Below, in pieces: positions 37,504 through 47,088 of a stretch of 64,000 nucleotides of DNA. The stretch covers positions 1 through 64,000 of the forward strand of contig JANYCY010000056.1 in NCBI GenBank assembly GCA_025360045.1, in the 5' to 3' direction. The DNA comes from Janthinobacterium sp. GTDB lineage: Bacteria > Pseudomonadota > Gammaproteobacteria > Burkholderiales > Chitinibacteraceae. The notes beneath the pieces are model-generated. The model was given only the letters and a program-made list of their open reading frames with translations. It was not told the DNA's origin and made no database searches. The position numbers and the translations under genes were made by a program. Position 1 is the first letter of the stretch. Each line of letters begins with the position of its first letter.

Positions 37504-38325
37504 TTAGTGCTCCAAGCCGCGGTGCCAGCGCAACAAGTGGTTATTGAGTTTATTCATTGCCATATCAATCGCAAGGCCCAGTAAGCCGATCGTCAACATA
37601 CCCGCAATGATTTTGTCTGACCAAAAATACTCACGCGCTTCCAAAATTCTGAAGCCCAGCCCGTTATTTACCGCAATCATTTCGGAAACGATCACCACAA
37701 TAAACGCCGTGCCCACCCCGATACGCGCACCGGCCAGAATATACGGTGTGGCCGCTGGTAAGATCACTTTCAGAAATAGCGTACTTTGGCCTGCGCCTAA
37801 ATTACGCGCCGCACGCAGATAAATAGAATCCACCTGACTCACCCCGGCAATGGTATTCATCAATACAGGAAAAAACGCCCCAATCACAATCAGGAAAATC
37901 GCCGGTGCATTGCCCAGACCAAACCATAAGATGGAGAGCGGAATATAGGCAATCGGTGGAATCGGCCGTAAAACCTGAATCATGGGATTAAACCAGCTAT
38001 ACACCCGTGGGCTAGCGCCCATTAATAGCCCCAGCGGCAAAGCCAGCGCCGCGCCAATTGCAAAACCCACAATCACCCGATACAGCGTGCCGATGGCGTC
38101 GTGAATCATCTCGCCCGAAAACAACCAGGCGGTATAGCTGCTCTGGCTGGCGTCATAGGCTTCCATTGGCAATAAATACGCATACCAGCGCACCACCACC
38201 TGCCATGGAGACGGCAGAATCTGCGGGTTTAACCAGCCCGCCATTGCCGCTGCCTGCCAAAGTGCAATCAATAAAACGGGCAGCCAAAGGCCGGTTGCGA
38301 TACGGCCTACTATTGCTTTATTCAT
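37504..38325 (-). CDS. ABC transporter permease, NitT/TauT type
   Basis: The 273-residue protein has six predicted membrane helices and the EAA-type ATPase contact loop near ARNLGAGQSTLFLKVILPAATPY. It resembles SsuC/TauC. It is the middle gene of the importer and pairs with the adjacent ATPase and binding protein. Confidence 0.93.
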   Translation of the reverse strand: MNKAIVGRIATGLWLPVLLIALWQAAAMAGWLNPQILPSPWQVVVRWYAYLLPMEAYDASQSSYTAWLFSGEMIHDAIGTLYRVIVGFAIGAALALPLGLLMGASPRVYSWFNPMIQVLRPIPPIAYIPLSILWFGLGNAPAIFLIVIGAFFPVLMNTIAGVSQVDSIYLRAARNLGAGQSTLFLKVILPAATPYILAGARIGVGTAFIVVIVSEMIAVNNGLGFRILEAREYFWSDKIIAGMLTIGLLGLAIDMAMNKLNNHLLRWHRGLEH

Positions 38326-38335
38326 CGGATTGCCC

Positions 38336-39304
38336 TTATTTCACGTTTAAAGATTTCTTAGCCTGATCGAGCAGATCAAGCTTCACCCACTCTTTGGCCA
38401 CCGGTGGCTTCACCATTTTGCCCACACCATATTTGGCCATAAAATCGGTGGTGATCTGCATATGCTCAACGCTCAGATTGTAATAAAACGGCGAATTAGC
38501 GATGGCATCCTGATAATCATCCACCGTAATCTGGCCCTTAAACATATTGCTGCGCACATAGTTTTCGGCGAGCTTAGGGTCATCCATAAAGGCTTTGGTG
38601 GCTTGCACAAAACACTTCATAAACTTTTCAGCCAGCGGGCGATTACTACTGTAAAGCTTCTCGCTCATCACCAGGGTACGAATCGGCTCGCCCATTGGTG
38701 TTTCATAAGGCTTTAGCAATTCCACACCAAAGCCCTTATTAATCGCTTGCGAAGCCTGCGGCTCTGATTGAGACATAGCATCAATCTGCTTTTGCATCAG
38801 CGCCTGGTTTAAATCTGCAAACGGCAGGTAAACGATTTTGACATCCTTGCCCGGCTTTTCAGACCAGCTCAGATTCGCCTTGGCTAGCTCCGCTAACAGC
38901 GCCAGCTCTTGTGCCCCGCCGCGTGCCACGCCCACAGATTTACCTTTAAAATCAGTCACGGTTTTAATGGCTGAACCCGGCTGCACCACAATCCTAATCC
39001 CGCCTTTGGCAAAACCCGCCACCGCATACACCGGTACGCCGCCCGCCCGCCCAGCAATGGCAGCGTCTGCCGCACTGGCCGCCACATCAATCTCGCCCGC
39101 AATAATGGCCGGCATGATATCCAGCCCCTTAGCAAACATCCTCTCCTCTACCTTAATCCCACACTTAGGCGCGATTTCTTTGATATACGAGACCGCACCG
39201 TAGTGGGCGAACTTGAGATTACCTAATCTAATCACATCATCTGCGGCATAAGCAGGCAAAGCAGCGATGGCCAGTGCAGCAGCAAGCAAAGTTAATTTCA
39301 TCAT
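38336..39304 (-). CDS. ABC transporter substrate-binding protein, NitT/TauT type
   Basis: The 322-residue precursor has a signal peptide (1-21, ALPAYA) and a two-lobed binding fold with IMPAIIAGEIDVAASAADAAIAG and DFKGKSVGVARGGAQELAL, as in SsuA/TauA/NrtA-like proteins. I chose ATG 39304, with CGGAG 8 nt upstream; the frame is open for 43 further codons but these are not protein-like. It is the first gene of a five-gene operon ending in a two-component system. The substrate is unknown; an aromatic or aliphatic sulfonate or a carboxylate are both possible. Confidence 0.9.
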   Translation of the reverse strand: MMKLTLLAAALAIAALPAYAADDVIRLGNLKFAHYGAVSYIKEIAPKCGIKVEERMFAKGLDIMPAIIAGEIDVAASAADAAIAGRAGGVPVYAVAGFAKGGIRIVVQPGSAIKTVTDFKGKSVGVARGGAQELALLAELAKANLSWSEKPGKDVKIVYLPFADLNQALMQKQIDAMSQSEPQASQAINKGFGVELLKPYETPMGEPIRTLVMSEKLYSSNRPLAEKFMKCFVQATKAFMDDPKLAENYVRSNMFKGQITVDDYQDAIANSPFYYNLSVEHMQITTDFMAKYGVGKMVKPPVAKEWVKLDLLDQAKKSLNVK

Positions 39305-39373
39305 TAAACTCCGTAAGTGAAGGAAGAGGACTGCTGCTCTGTCAGGCAAAAGCAGCATCCGCCTCATTAACTG

Positions 39374-39389
39374 AGCAATTTCCTTGCCA
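39374..39389 (-). promoter_or_regulatory. Sigma-54 (-24/-12) promoter before the ABC-transporter operon
   Basis: On the minus strand TGGCAAGGAAATTGCT matches the sigma-54 consensus TGGCAC-N5-TTGCW at all but one conserved base, with exact GG-N10-GC spacing. Transcription would start about 60 bp before the ATG at 39304. The operon encodes its own NtrC-class activator, which fits autoregulation. A CCTTTGCAAGCAAGG stretch at 39422-39436 (read on the minus strand) might be part of an upstream activator site. Confidence 0.8.
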
Positions 39390-39768
39390 GCCGCACAGCA
39401 CAAGCCAACTACATTGCAGCCCCTTGCTTGCAAAGGAGAAACGATAAAACACCGTTGGCGGCACTGACTACTCTACTGGCGAAACTACGGAATAAGGCTA
39501 TTTATAACGGCGGTAAGCCGCCACAAATAGGCACCAACATTACGTTGAAGTCCGTCTTTAAGCCATCCATCAGCAGACCAGCTTAGATATGCAGACACGC
39601 CTCACCTCATCAACAAGGCTAAGCATGATCGGCCACGAGCCACGCATTGCAAAATTTGAAAAATCCACTTCAGCTAGGGCAATGCGCACAGCTCGCCCAT
39701 GCTGACTCCCTTTCTCATATAAACTACAAGAAAGCCTTACAACCTCCTCATTGAGACCGAGCCTGAAT
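39390..39768. other. Divergent region between the ABC operon and glnD
   Basis: No gene is visible in these 380 bp. They should contain activator sites for the sigma-54 promoter on the left and the glnD promoter on the right. I see no member of the repeat families here and cannot name the glnD promoter. Confidence 0.5.
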
Positions 39769-42336
39769 ATGCGCCCTGTTAGTGCCATCCGAGCGTCTTA
39801 TGCCGCAGATAAAATAGCCTTACATCAACAATTTGATACCCCTAGCGAAGCCTTGCCTCTGCTTGGCGAGCTAACACAGCTAACAGATCGCACATTAAGC
39901 GAGCTGTGGGGAAGGCATCAGTTTATTGATGAGGTGCTACTGGTGGCCGTTGGGGGCTATGGGCGGGGGGAGTTGTTTCCTTATTCGGATGTGGATTTAC
40001 TGATTTTATTACCTGATCTGCCCTCGCCAGCCCTTTTAGAAAAGCTCGAGGTTTTTGTGGGCGAGCTGTGGGATATTGGCCTAGAAGTGGGCCATTCGGT
40101 GCGCACCACGGCGGACTGTATGCACGAGGCTGAAAAAGATATCACCGTGCAAACTACCATTTTAGAAGCGCGGCTTTTGGTGGGGGACCCGGAACGTTTT
40201 AAAGAATTTTATGACACGGTACATCGCTATATCGATACCAAGGAATTCTTTGAAGCCAAATTATTAGAGCAGCAGGCACGCTATGGCCGCTTTCAAAACG
40301 CTACTTATAATCTTGAGCCCAATATCAAAGAAGCGCCGGGTGGCTTACGTGATTTGCATTTAATTGGCTGGATTGCCGCCAGCCAAGGTTTGGGCCGCGA
40401 TTGGCATGCCTTGGCGCAGCTTAATATGCTGACCGATGAAGAAATCATTAAATTAGAAAATGCCGAACGGGTATTGCGTGCCTATCGGATTCAATTGCAC
40501 TGGCGGGCCAAGCGCCGTGAAGATCGTATTCTTTTTGATTACCAGCACACGCTCGCCAGCGATTTTAAATTTGAAGACAGCGAGAAAGGCTCAATTCGCT
40601 TGCGGGCCAGCGAAGCCCTGATGGCCACCTATTACCGCTCTGCCCGTATTATTAGCCAACTCGCCCCTTTATTATTAGAAGCCCTTAAAGCGCGTATTTT
40701 TTCGCAGGTTGGGATTGAGATTCGCCCGATTAATGAATCATTTCAATTACGTGGCGGATCGATTGAAATCACCAGTCCCGATGTATTTGAGCGCCAGCCT
40801 TCAACTATTTTAGAATTATTTTGGCAATTAGAGCGTCTAAGAGACGCCCGAGATATCTGCCCCGCCACGCTCAGAGCGCTTTGGCATGCCAGATCCCGTA
40901 TTGATGATGATTTCCGTAGCAATCCAATTAATCAGCAATGTTTTATTGATATTTTCCGCGAGCCACGCGGGCTAACCCGCGTATTACGCCGTATGAATCA
41001 ATACGGTGTATTAGGCCGTTTTATTCCAGAATTTGGGCAAATTGTTGGCCGTATGCAGCATGATTTATTTCATGTTTATACCGTGGATGAACACACCTTA
41101 ATGGTATTGCGCAATGTGCGGCGCTTTGCGGTGAATGCCTTTACTCACGAATACCCAATGTGTTCTCGGCTATTGGCGGAATTCGATCGGCCCGAAGTTT
41201 TATATCTGGCGGCGCTGTTTCACGATATTGGCAAGGGGCGTGGTGGCGATCATTCCTTATTGGGCAAAGAGATCGCAGCTAAATGGTGCGCCAGCATGCC
41301 GCTGACAAAGGACGACGCACAGTTAATCACTTGGCTGGTTGAGCATCACCTGACCATGTCTTCCGTGGCGCAAAAGCAAGACGTGTACGACCCCGAAACC
41401 ATTCAAGCCTTTGCCACTTGGGTAGGGGACCAACGCAAGCTCACCGCGATTTATTTGCTGACGGTGGCCGATATTCGCGGCACCAGCCCCAAGGTTTGGA
41501 ATGCATGGAAAGCCAAGCTGCTTGAGGATTTATTTAAGGCCACTCAGCGCCTATTCAGCAACACCAGTAGTAATCGATCATGGCTAGAGGAGCGGCAAGA
41601 CGAGGCACTGCGCTTAATTCGCCTGCATGGCTTACGCCAAGAAGCACATGAAGATTTCTGGAAAGTGCTCGATACCGTGTATTTCTTGCGCCACGACGCC
41701 AAAGAAATTGCTTGGCACACCCGCATGCTGTTTTCCCGCGTCAGCACAGACAAGCCGGTTGTACGTGCACGGCTCTCAGAATCAGGCGAAGGCTTGCAAG
41801 TGATGGTGTATAGCGTGGATAAAAATGATTTATTTGCGCAAATTTGTAGTTTCTTTGAGCGCGCTGGTTATACCATTTTTGATGCGCATATTCATACCAC
41901 CCAAAATGGCTATGCCCTAGATAGTTTTTATATTTATATTCCTGATAATCGCGTCGATAATTATCGGGATTTAATTGGCTATATCGAGTTTGAACTCAGC
42001 CAGCAATTAGAAAAAGGGCTGCCGCTCGCCACGGTGCATAAAACACGCATATCACGGCAATTAAAACATTTCCCCATTCAGCCACATGTGATGATACGTG
42101 CGGATGAGCGCGGCAAATATCATGTCTTATCGATTGCAGCTGGGGACAGAACCGGCCTGCTCTCGACCATTGCCCGAGTGCTAGCCAAGAATCGGATTGA
42201 GATTCAATCGGCCAAGATTATGACGCTGGGCGAGCGGGCGGAAGATAATTTCTTAATTAGCGGGGAATTACTCAAAGATCAACACGCCTCTCGCGCTTTA
42301 GAGGCCGAACTATTACAGGCGATTCATGCTTATTAA
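39769..42336 (+). CDS. glnD: Bifunctional uridylyltransferase/uridylyl-removing enzyme GlnD
   Basis: GlnD senses glutamine and adds or removes UMP on PII proteins. The 855-residue protein has the nucleotidyltransferase motif GGYGRGELFPYSDVD (62-76) with Asp74 and Asp76, a central HD hydrolase domain (ALFHDIGKGRGGDHS), and two C-terminal ACT domains (LSESGEGLQVMVYSVD and HVLSIAAGDRTGLLS). I chose ATG 39769 over a TTG six codons upstream; neither has a good ribosome site. The length is normal. It is convergent with the following hybrid kinase gene, 14 bp away. Confidence 0.95.
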   Translation: MRPVSAIRASYAADKIALHQQFDTPSEALPLLGELTQLTDRTLSELWGRHQFIDEVLLVAVGGYGRGELFPYSDVDLLILLPDLPSPALLEKLEVFVGELWDIGLEVGHSVRTTADCMHEAEKDITVQTTILEARLLVGDPERFKEFYDTVHRYIDTKEFFEAKLLEQQARYGRFQNATYNLEPNIKEAPGGLRDLHLIGWIAASQGLGRDWHALAQLNMLTDEEIIKLENAERVLRAYRIQLHWRAKRREDRILFDYQHTLASDFKFEDSEKGSIRLRASEALMATYYRSARIISQLAPLLLEALKARIFSQVGIEIRPINESFQLRGGSIEITSPDVFERQPSTILELFWQLERLRDARDICPATLRALWHARSRIDDDFRSNPINQQCFIDIFREPRGLTRVLRRMNQYGVLGRFIPEFGQIVGRMQHDLFHVYTVDEHTLMVLRNVRRFAVNAFTHEYPMCSRLLAEFDRPEVLYLAALFHDIGKGRGGDHSLLGKEIAAKWCASMPLTKDDAQLITWLVEHHLTMSSVAQKQDVYDPETIQAFATWVGDQRKLTAIYLLTVADIRGTSPKVWNAWKAKLLEDLFKATQRLFSNTSSNRSWLEERQDEALRLIRLHGLRQEAHEDFWKVLDTVYFLRHDAKEIAWHTRMLFSRVSTDKPVVRARLSESGEGLQVMVYSVDKNDLFAQICSFFERAGYTIFDAHIHTTQNGYALDSFYIYIPDNRVDNYRDLIGYIEFELSQQLEKGLPLATVHKTRISRQLKHFPIQPHVMIRADERGKYHVLSIAAGDRTGLLSTIARVLAKNRIEIQSAKIMTLGERAEDNFLISGELLKDQHASRALEAELLQAIHAY

Positions 42337-42350
42337 AGCGGATATAAACA

Positions 42351-45300
42351 TCAATTTAAAGCGCCGTATTTTTGCAATAGCGTTTCACATTGTTTTAGCC
42401 CACGCATAAAATCGAATGCGCCCATCGCGTCGTATAAGGCTTTCAGCTCTCCTGCGGCGGTGCGGGCATGGGTTTTTTGTAATCTGGCATGCACATCAAA
42501 GGCCAGCATGTCGGAACAACGCAATAAAACGTGTAATTCTTGGATATCGACCACGAGCTGCTGCGTATCCAGCCCTTGCTCCGTCATCACCATGGCAGGA
42601 GGCGCCGTGCCTTGGGCCACTTGAGTGATCACCTTAGTGCTGGATATAACGGCCACTCTGATTTGCGCAGCTAAATCATCCCCTGCAAAAGTGTCCGCGG
42701 CTTGCTTCAGGGTGTTTTCAGCATTTTTAGCTACCGCCGCCAAATAGCTCGCCCCGACGGTTGCCGAAAGGCCTTTCACGGTGTGCATTAAACGGCAAGC
42801 TTCCGCTTGATTGCCCGCATGTAAGAGGGCATCTAGTTGATCTGGAACATTGCTGATTTCCACTAAAAAAGATTGCAGCACACGGGCATAAAGCGCGGTG
42901 TTATTGCCTAATCGCTCGAGGGCCCCCACCGTATCAACCTCGTCTTCCTTTGGCAGTACGTTCTCAATGACGCTTCTCGATGCGTCAACAAGGCTTGCAG
43001 CAACTTGGCGATGGGCATGCCGCACTTGGCTTTGTAAAATATTAACTAAGTGCGCTAGATCAAACGGCTTGCCAATATGGTCATTCATGCCTGCGGCCAA
43101 ACAAGCTTCCCGATCTGAGGCCATTGCATTGGCGGTCATGGCAATAATCGGCAGCGCAGTCAGCCCCATGCCGTGGCGAATAATATGGGTGGCGGTATAG
43201 CCATCCATAATCGGCATTTGTAAATCCATCAGTACCACATCAAAAGGGCGCGGCGTTTTAGTAATGGCATCAATGCCCAATTGCCCATTAGCGGCCAACT
43301 CAACCTGTGCACCCTCGGCATTGAGCAGCTCTTGTGCCACCTGCTGATTAAGTAAATTATCTTCCACCACCAGCACATGTAATCCCGCCAATCGCTGCGG
43401 CTTGCCCCCTGCTGTTCTGGGAACGCTAACTTGCTGATTGAGCAAGCCTACTTTAGCGTCTACCACCGCATCAAATAGCATGGATGCGGTCACTGGTTTA
43501 ACTAAAAAGCCATTTAAAGCGGCTTGTTCCTCGCTACTTCGCTGCGCCAATAATTCTCGGCCATGCGTCGTCACCATCACAATAATAGGCGCATCCGCGA
43601 TAAGGCTCATTTGCCGAATACGTAAGCTCACTTCCCAGCCATCGATATCAGGCATTTTCCAATCCATAAAAATAACTTGATAGCCCGCTTGTGCCGTATT
43701 GGCTCGGGCCTCCACCATTGCCAGCGCCTCACCTCCTCCTCTTGCCTCATCCGCCTGCCAACCTAAGGAGCGCACCATATTCAGCATCATTTCACGCGCA
43801 GTGGCATGATCATCCACCACTAAAACCTGTAAATTTTCAAGGGAAGAACGAGGTAGATAAGGCTGATCGGCGTCATTAGGCAGCTCCTCTGTAGCAGGCA
43901 GGGTAAGGGTGAAATGAAAGGTGCTTCCCTTACTAGGCTCGCTGTCCAGCATCAGCTGCCCACCCATCATTTCCACCAACCGCTTACAAATCGACAAACC
44001 TAATCCTGTGCCGCCAAAGCGCCGTGTTGTTGATGCTTCGGCCTGAGAAAAGCCATCAAAAATATGCTGCTGATTTTCAGCGGATATGCCAATTCCGCTA
44101 TCTCTTATCGAAATATGCAAGGTCGTATCTATGCCAACCTTGGCTAATACTTTAATTTGAACCACCACCTCGCCTGTGGCCGTAAATTTAATGGCATTGC
44201 CTGCCAAGTTAATTAGGACTTGGCGCAGGCGCAGCATATCGCCGACCAGGCCTTTGGGCGTTGCAGGATCAATATCAAACAGCACTTCTAGCTGCTTTGC
44301 TCCCACATTAGCCGATAACACAACCGCCAGATCTCGCAGCAGCCTATCTACACGAAACGGCTCAGGATTTAACTCCATCTTGCCCGCTTCCATTTTAGAG
44401 AAATCCAAAATATCGTTAAGCAAGCCTAATAATGATTGCGCTGCGCCTTCTGTCTTGCTGGTGTAATCCAATTGCTGAGTGCTTAACTCCGTATTTTTCA
44501 AAAGCTTAAGCATGCCTAAGATGGCATTCATTGGCGTGCGAATTTCATGGCTCATATTGGCAAGGAATTGGCTTTTAGCCAGCGTAGCCGCCTCGGCATT
44601 GGCTTTGGCTTCTTGCAAGGAAGATTCAAAATCTTTTATTTCAGTGATATCGGTACGAATCGCAATATATTGCTCGGGAATACCCTCAGCATCCAAAAGA
44701 GGCACGATCGTGGAATCCACCCAATAATGCTTACCGTTTTTACTCCGATTTTTAATTGCGCCATGCCACACTTTTCCGCTGGTAACAGTGGCCCAAAGCG
44801 CTTTAAAAAATGCATCAGAATGAAAGCCTGAATTGATAATTCGATGATTTTTTCCAACAAGTTCGCTGCGTAAATAACCCGTTATTTCGCAAAAGAAATC
44901 ATTGGCATAGCAAATCGTGCCATTAAGATCCGTAATGCTCACAATAGCATGCTGATCCAAGGCGAATTTCTGATTATTGAGCGCCCTATTTTGTGCAAAT
45001 AATCGAGCAGAAACTTGATTCAGCGCACTCCCCAAGGCTTGAATTTCTGTTGCCTCACTGGAAACATCAATTTTCGCACCAAGCGCGTGATCCAAATCGG
45101 TAGCAAATTGTGTTGCCAACGCTAAAGCACGCATCGGTGGGCGCAGCAAGAGCGTCAGCAGCCCCAACATCACCCCCAACGCCAGCACAATCACCAAAAT
45201 AGCCTGAGTCCAAATGGCGATGGCGGCTTGATTTAAGCTATCCAACTGATAACTTACCCGCACCCAGCCCACCAGCGAACCCGCAATAATGGGGTGCCAT

Positions 45301-45812
45301 GCTGAGCGCCTTTCTGCCTGAATCGTGTTCGCAAGGGGCTTTTCAATCAGGGTAATCGGCTGGGCTATTTTTGGCACCTGCCGTGTTGCATGGCTAAATC
45401 TTGGGGCTGCATGCCCTTTTTCATATACCACTTCGCTCAGCAGCTTGCCTGATGTATCCATCACTTCCAGCAATAAAACCGAAGGTGTGGCCGCCGTTTG
45501 CATTGAAACTGATTCAATACTCACCAAATCATCCACCAGTAAAAACTGAGCATCTACCGTGGCTAAGTTTTGCGCCAAGGCCGCCATATGCGTCGTAATC
45601 GTGGTACGGAGTAGATCGGTTTGCTTTTGTGCCGTATATGCGCCGTAGCTTAAGATGGACACCATCAAACACAGTGTTGTAAGCAGCATAATTTGCCGTG
45701 ATAAGCTGCGCGGCAAGTGCCGGTAAGCAGCCTGCAATAGGCTGCTGTGCAAAGGCAGGTGAGGCACATCAATTGCAGCCCCCAAGGCCGCTTGGTGGCG
45801 TTCTTTTTTCAT
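42351..45812 (-). CDS. Large hybrid sensor histidine kinase with two receivers and an Hpt domain
   Basis: The 1153-residue protein has membrane helices at about 40-60 and 200-222, HAMP (223-275), PAS with PAC (280-395), HisKA with His422 (MSHEIRTPMNA), HATPase (GGTGLGLS near 600), receivers with Asp717 (FMDWKMPD) and Asp863 (LMDLQMPIMD), and an Hpt domain with His1010 in LMHTVKGLSATVGA. A full intramolecular His-Asp-His relay is therefore possible. No partner DNA-binding regulator is adjacent. I chose ATG 45812; a TTG eight codons earlier is less likely. It lies downstream of a PhnD-like binding protein gene on the same strand, which may supply its ligand. Confidence 0.93.
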   Translation of the reverse strand: MKKERHQAALGAAIDVPHLPLHSSLLQAAYRHLPRSLSRQIMLLTTLCLMVSILSYGAYTAQKQTDLLRTTITTHMAALAQNLATVDAQFLLVDDLVSIESVSMQTAATPSVLLLEVMDTSGKLLSEVVYEKGHAAPRFSHATRQVPKIAQPITLIEKPLANTIQAERRSAWHPIIAGSLVGWVRVSYQLDSLNQAAIAIWTQAILVIVLALGVMLGLLTLLLRPPMRALALATQFATDLDHALGAKIDVSSEATEIQALGSALNQVSARLFAQNRALNNQKFALDQHAIVSITDLNGTICYANDFFCEITGYLRSELVGKNHRIINSGFHSDAFFKALWATVTSGKVWHGAIKNRSKNGKHYWVDSTIVPLLDAEGIPEQYIAIRTDITEIKDFESSLQEAKANAEAATLAKSQFLANMSHEIRTPMNAILGMLKLLKNTELSTQQLDYTSKTEGAAQSLLGLLNDILDFSKMEAGKMELNPEPFRVDRLLRDLAVVLSANVGAKQLEVLFDIDPATPKGLVGDMLRLRQVLINLAGNAIKFTATGEVVVQIKVLAKVGIDTTLHISIRDSGIGISAENQQHIFDGFSQAEASTTRRFGGTGLGLSICKRLVEMMGGQLMLDSEPSKGSTFHFTLTLPATEELPNDADQPYLPRSSLENLQVLVVDDHATAREMMLNMVRSLGWQADEARGGGEALAMVEARANTAQAGYQVIFMDWKMPDIDGWEVSLRIRQMSLIADAPIIVMVTTHGRELLAQRSSEEQAALNGFLVKPVTASMLFDAVVDAKVGLLNQQVSVPRTAGGKPQRLAGLHVLVVEDNLLNQQVAQELLNAEGAQVELAANGQLGIDAITKTPRPFDVVLMDLQMPIMDGYTATHIIRHGMGLTALPIIAMTANAMASDREACLAAGMNDHIGKPFDLAHLVNILQSQVRHAHRQVAASLVDASRSVIENVLPKEDEVDTVGALERLGNNTALYARVLQSFLVEISNVPDQLDALLHAGNQAEACRLMHTVKGLSATVGASYLAAVAKNAENTLKQAADTFAGDDLAAQIRVAVISSTKVITQVAQGTAPPAMVMTEQGLDTQQLVVDIQELHVLLRCSDMLAFDVHARLQKTHARTAAGELKALYDAMGAFDFMRGLKQCETLLQKYGALN

Positions 45813-45845
45813 CAAGACAAACCCTTTTTGCCTCAAAGCAAGCTA

Positions 45846-46002
45846 AGGACCTAGCTTCTATTAACTTCTCGCTATGGAATGTCGTCATTCCCGTGGGTCT
45901 TTGGCAAGAATCCAGCTGAGTGGCTGGACGCCCAATAAAACCACTCAGAGATCACGGTTTTGCGTTGATATATCCAGCGAGAAGTTATTTCGAGCCCTAC
46001 CC
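45846..46002. repeat. Dispersed element, family D (copy 1)
   Basis: The element starts AGGACCTAGCTTCTATT and ends GAAGTTATTTCGAGCC, with CGTCATTCCCG near its left end and CTCAGAGATCACGG to the right. AACTTCTCGCT and AGCGAGAAGTT form inverted arms. A related copy lies at 49798-49957. It fills the gap between the hybrid kinase and the PhnD-like gene. Confidence 0.75.
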
Positions 46003-46032
46003 TAAAAGTCATTTATTTCGCCACATTAGGGG

Positions 46033-46884
46033 CTAATTTTTCTCGATCACTAAATATTTTTGAATTTTCATCGTTTCTAAAGGCAAATAATCTTTTTCAT
46101 AGCTGGCAATGACTGGATTTGGAAAACGAATTTCTTTGAGTAAAGCCCGCCCTGCCTCATCTTTAGCCATCGCCAACAAAGCACGCATAATCGCCTCTCG
46201 CACCTTGGCGGGCACGCGCGGATGCACCACTATCGGGTGCGATGCGACTTCGGGGGTTTTATAGATGATATGCAATGGCTCGCGCACTTCTGGCAGCTCG
46301 TCATTAAACGCCGATATGACACTGCCCCCGGCCGCTACATCATTACGTGCCAGATGCCTAAATACATTGGAATGCGTGCCTAAATAACGCGGTGTAAATT
46401 GCAGTGCAAAATGCTCAGTCAGTAATGCCCGTATAAAGAGAGAAGCACCGAACGCATTTGGAGCAGGAAAGGCAATAATTTGCCCCTTTAAATCTTGCGG
46501 CGATTTAAAGGCACTATCTTTACGCGCTAATAAAATACCCACCAAAGGCTTGCTGTCCCGCAGCAAAGGCAAATAGCCCTGAGTGGGCTGGCTCATCACC
46601 ACATGATAGGGATTCACATAGGCAAAATCGGCCTTACCACGCATCAAATCAGACTCAAACTTTGGAAAAGAAGCAACGAGTTTCAACTCCAAAGCAATAC
46701 CGGTCTCATGCGAAATTCGCTGTAAAACGGGGGTCCATTCTTGGTGCAATTGGCTGGGACTAAACTGAGGGACCACTGCAAAGGTATATTTAAGCGGAGA
46801 AAGAGCCAATGCCCCACTTGCAACACACAAGCTCATGGCACAAAACCCCAACATCGCGCTTAGCAAATACTTACGCATCCCCAC
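46033..46884 (-). CDS. PhnD-like periplasmic substrate-binding protein
   Basis: The 283-residue precursor has a signal peptide (about 1-28) and the PhnD/PtxB pattern: VPQFSPSQLHQEWTPVLQRIS at the start, GKADFAYVNPYHVV in the first lobe and FPAPNAFGASLFIRALL at the hinge. No permease or ATPase gene is near, so it probably does not serve a transporter. It precedes a hybrid kinase gene by about 220 bp on the same strand; comparable PhnD-like proteins paired with kinases act as ligand receptors. GAGGGG before the ATG supports the start. Confidence 0.87.
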   Translation of the reverse strand: MGMRKYLLSAMLGFCAMSLCVASGALALSPLKYTFAVVPQFSPSQLHQEWTPVLQRISHETGIALELKLVASFPKFESDLMRGKADFAYVNPYHVVMSQPTQGYLPLLRDSKPLVGILLARKDSAFKSPQDLKGQIIAFPAPNAFGASLFIRALLTEHFALQFTPRYLGTHSNVFRHLARNDVAAGGSVISAFNDELPEVREPLHIIYKTPEVASHPIVVHPRVPAKVREAIMRALLAMAKDEAGRALLKEIRFPNPVIASYEKDYLPLETMKIQKYLVIEKN

Positions 46885-47088
46885 CCCTCAAGCAAGAAGT
46901 AACACCACATGGCATTACGCTTATTATCAGGATAGTGCGCAATAAATAAATAGTGAGGAACTCAGCTATTTATTTCAAAAAAGCAGGTGGCAACGGCTGC
47001 TATCAATAGGCGGGATTAAGAATGGAAAATCTGCTGCCGTGCAGTGACCGACCGCGGCTGTCAAGGAAAAGTACTTCATACAAAACAC

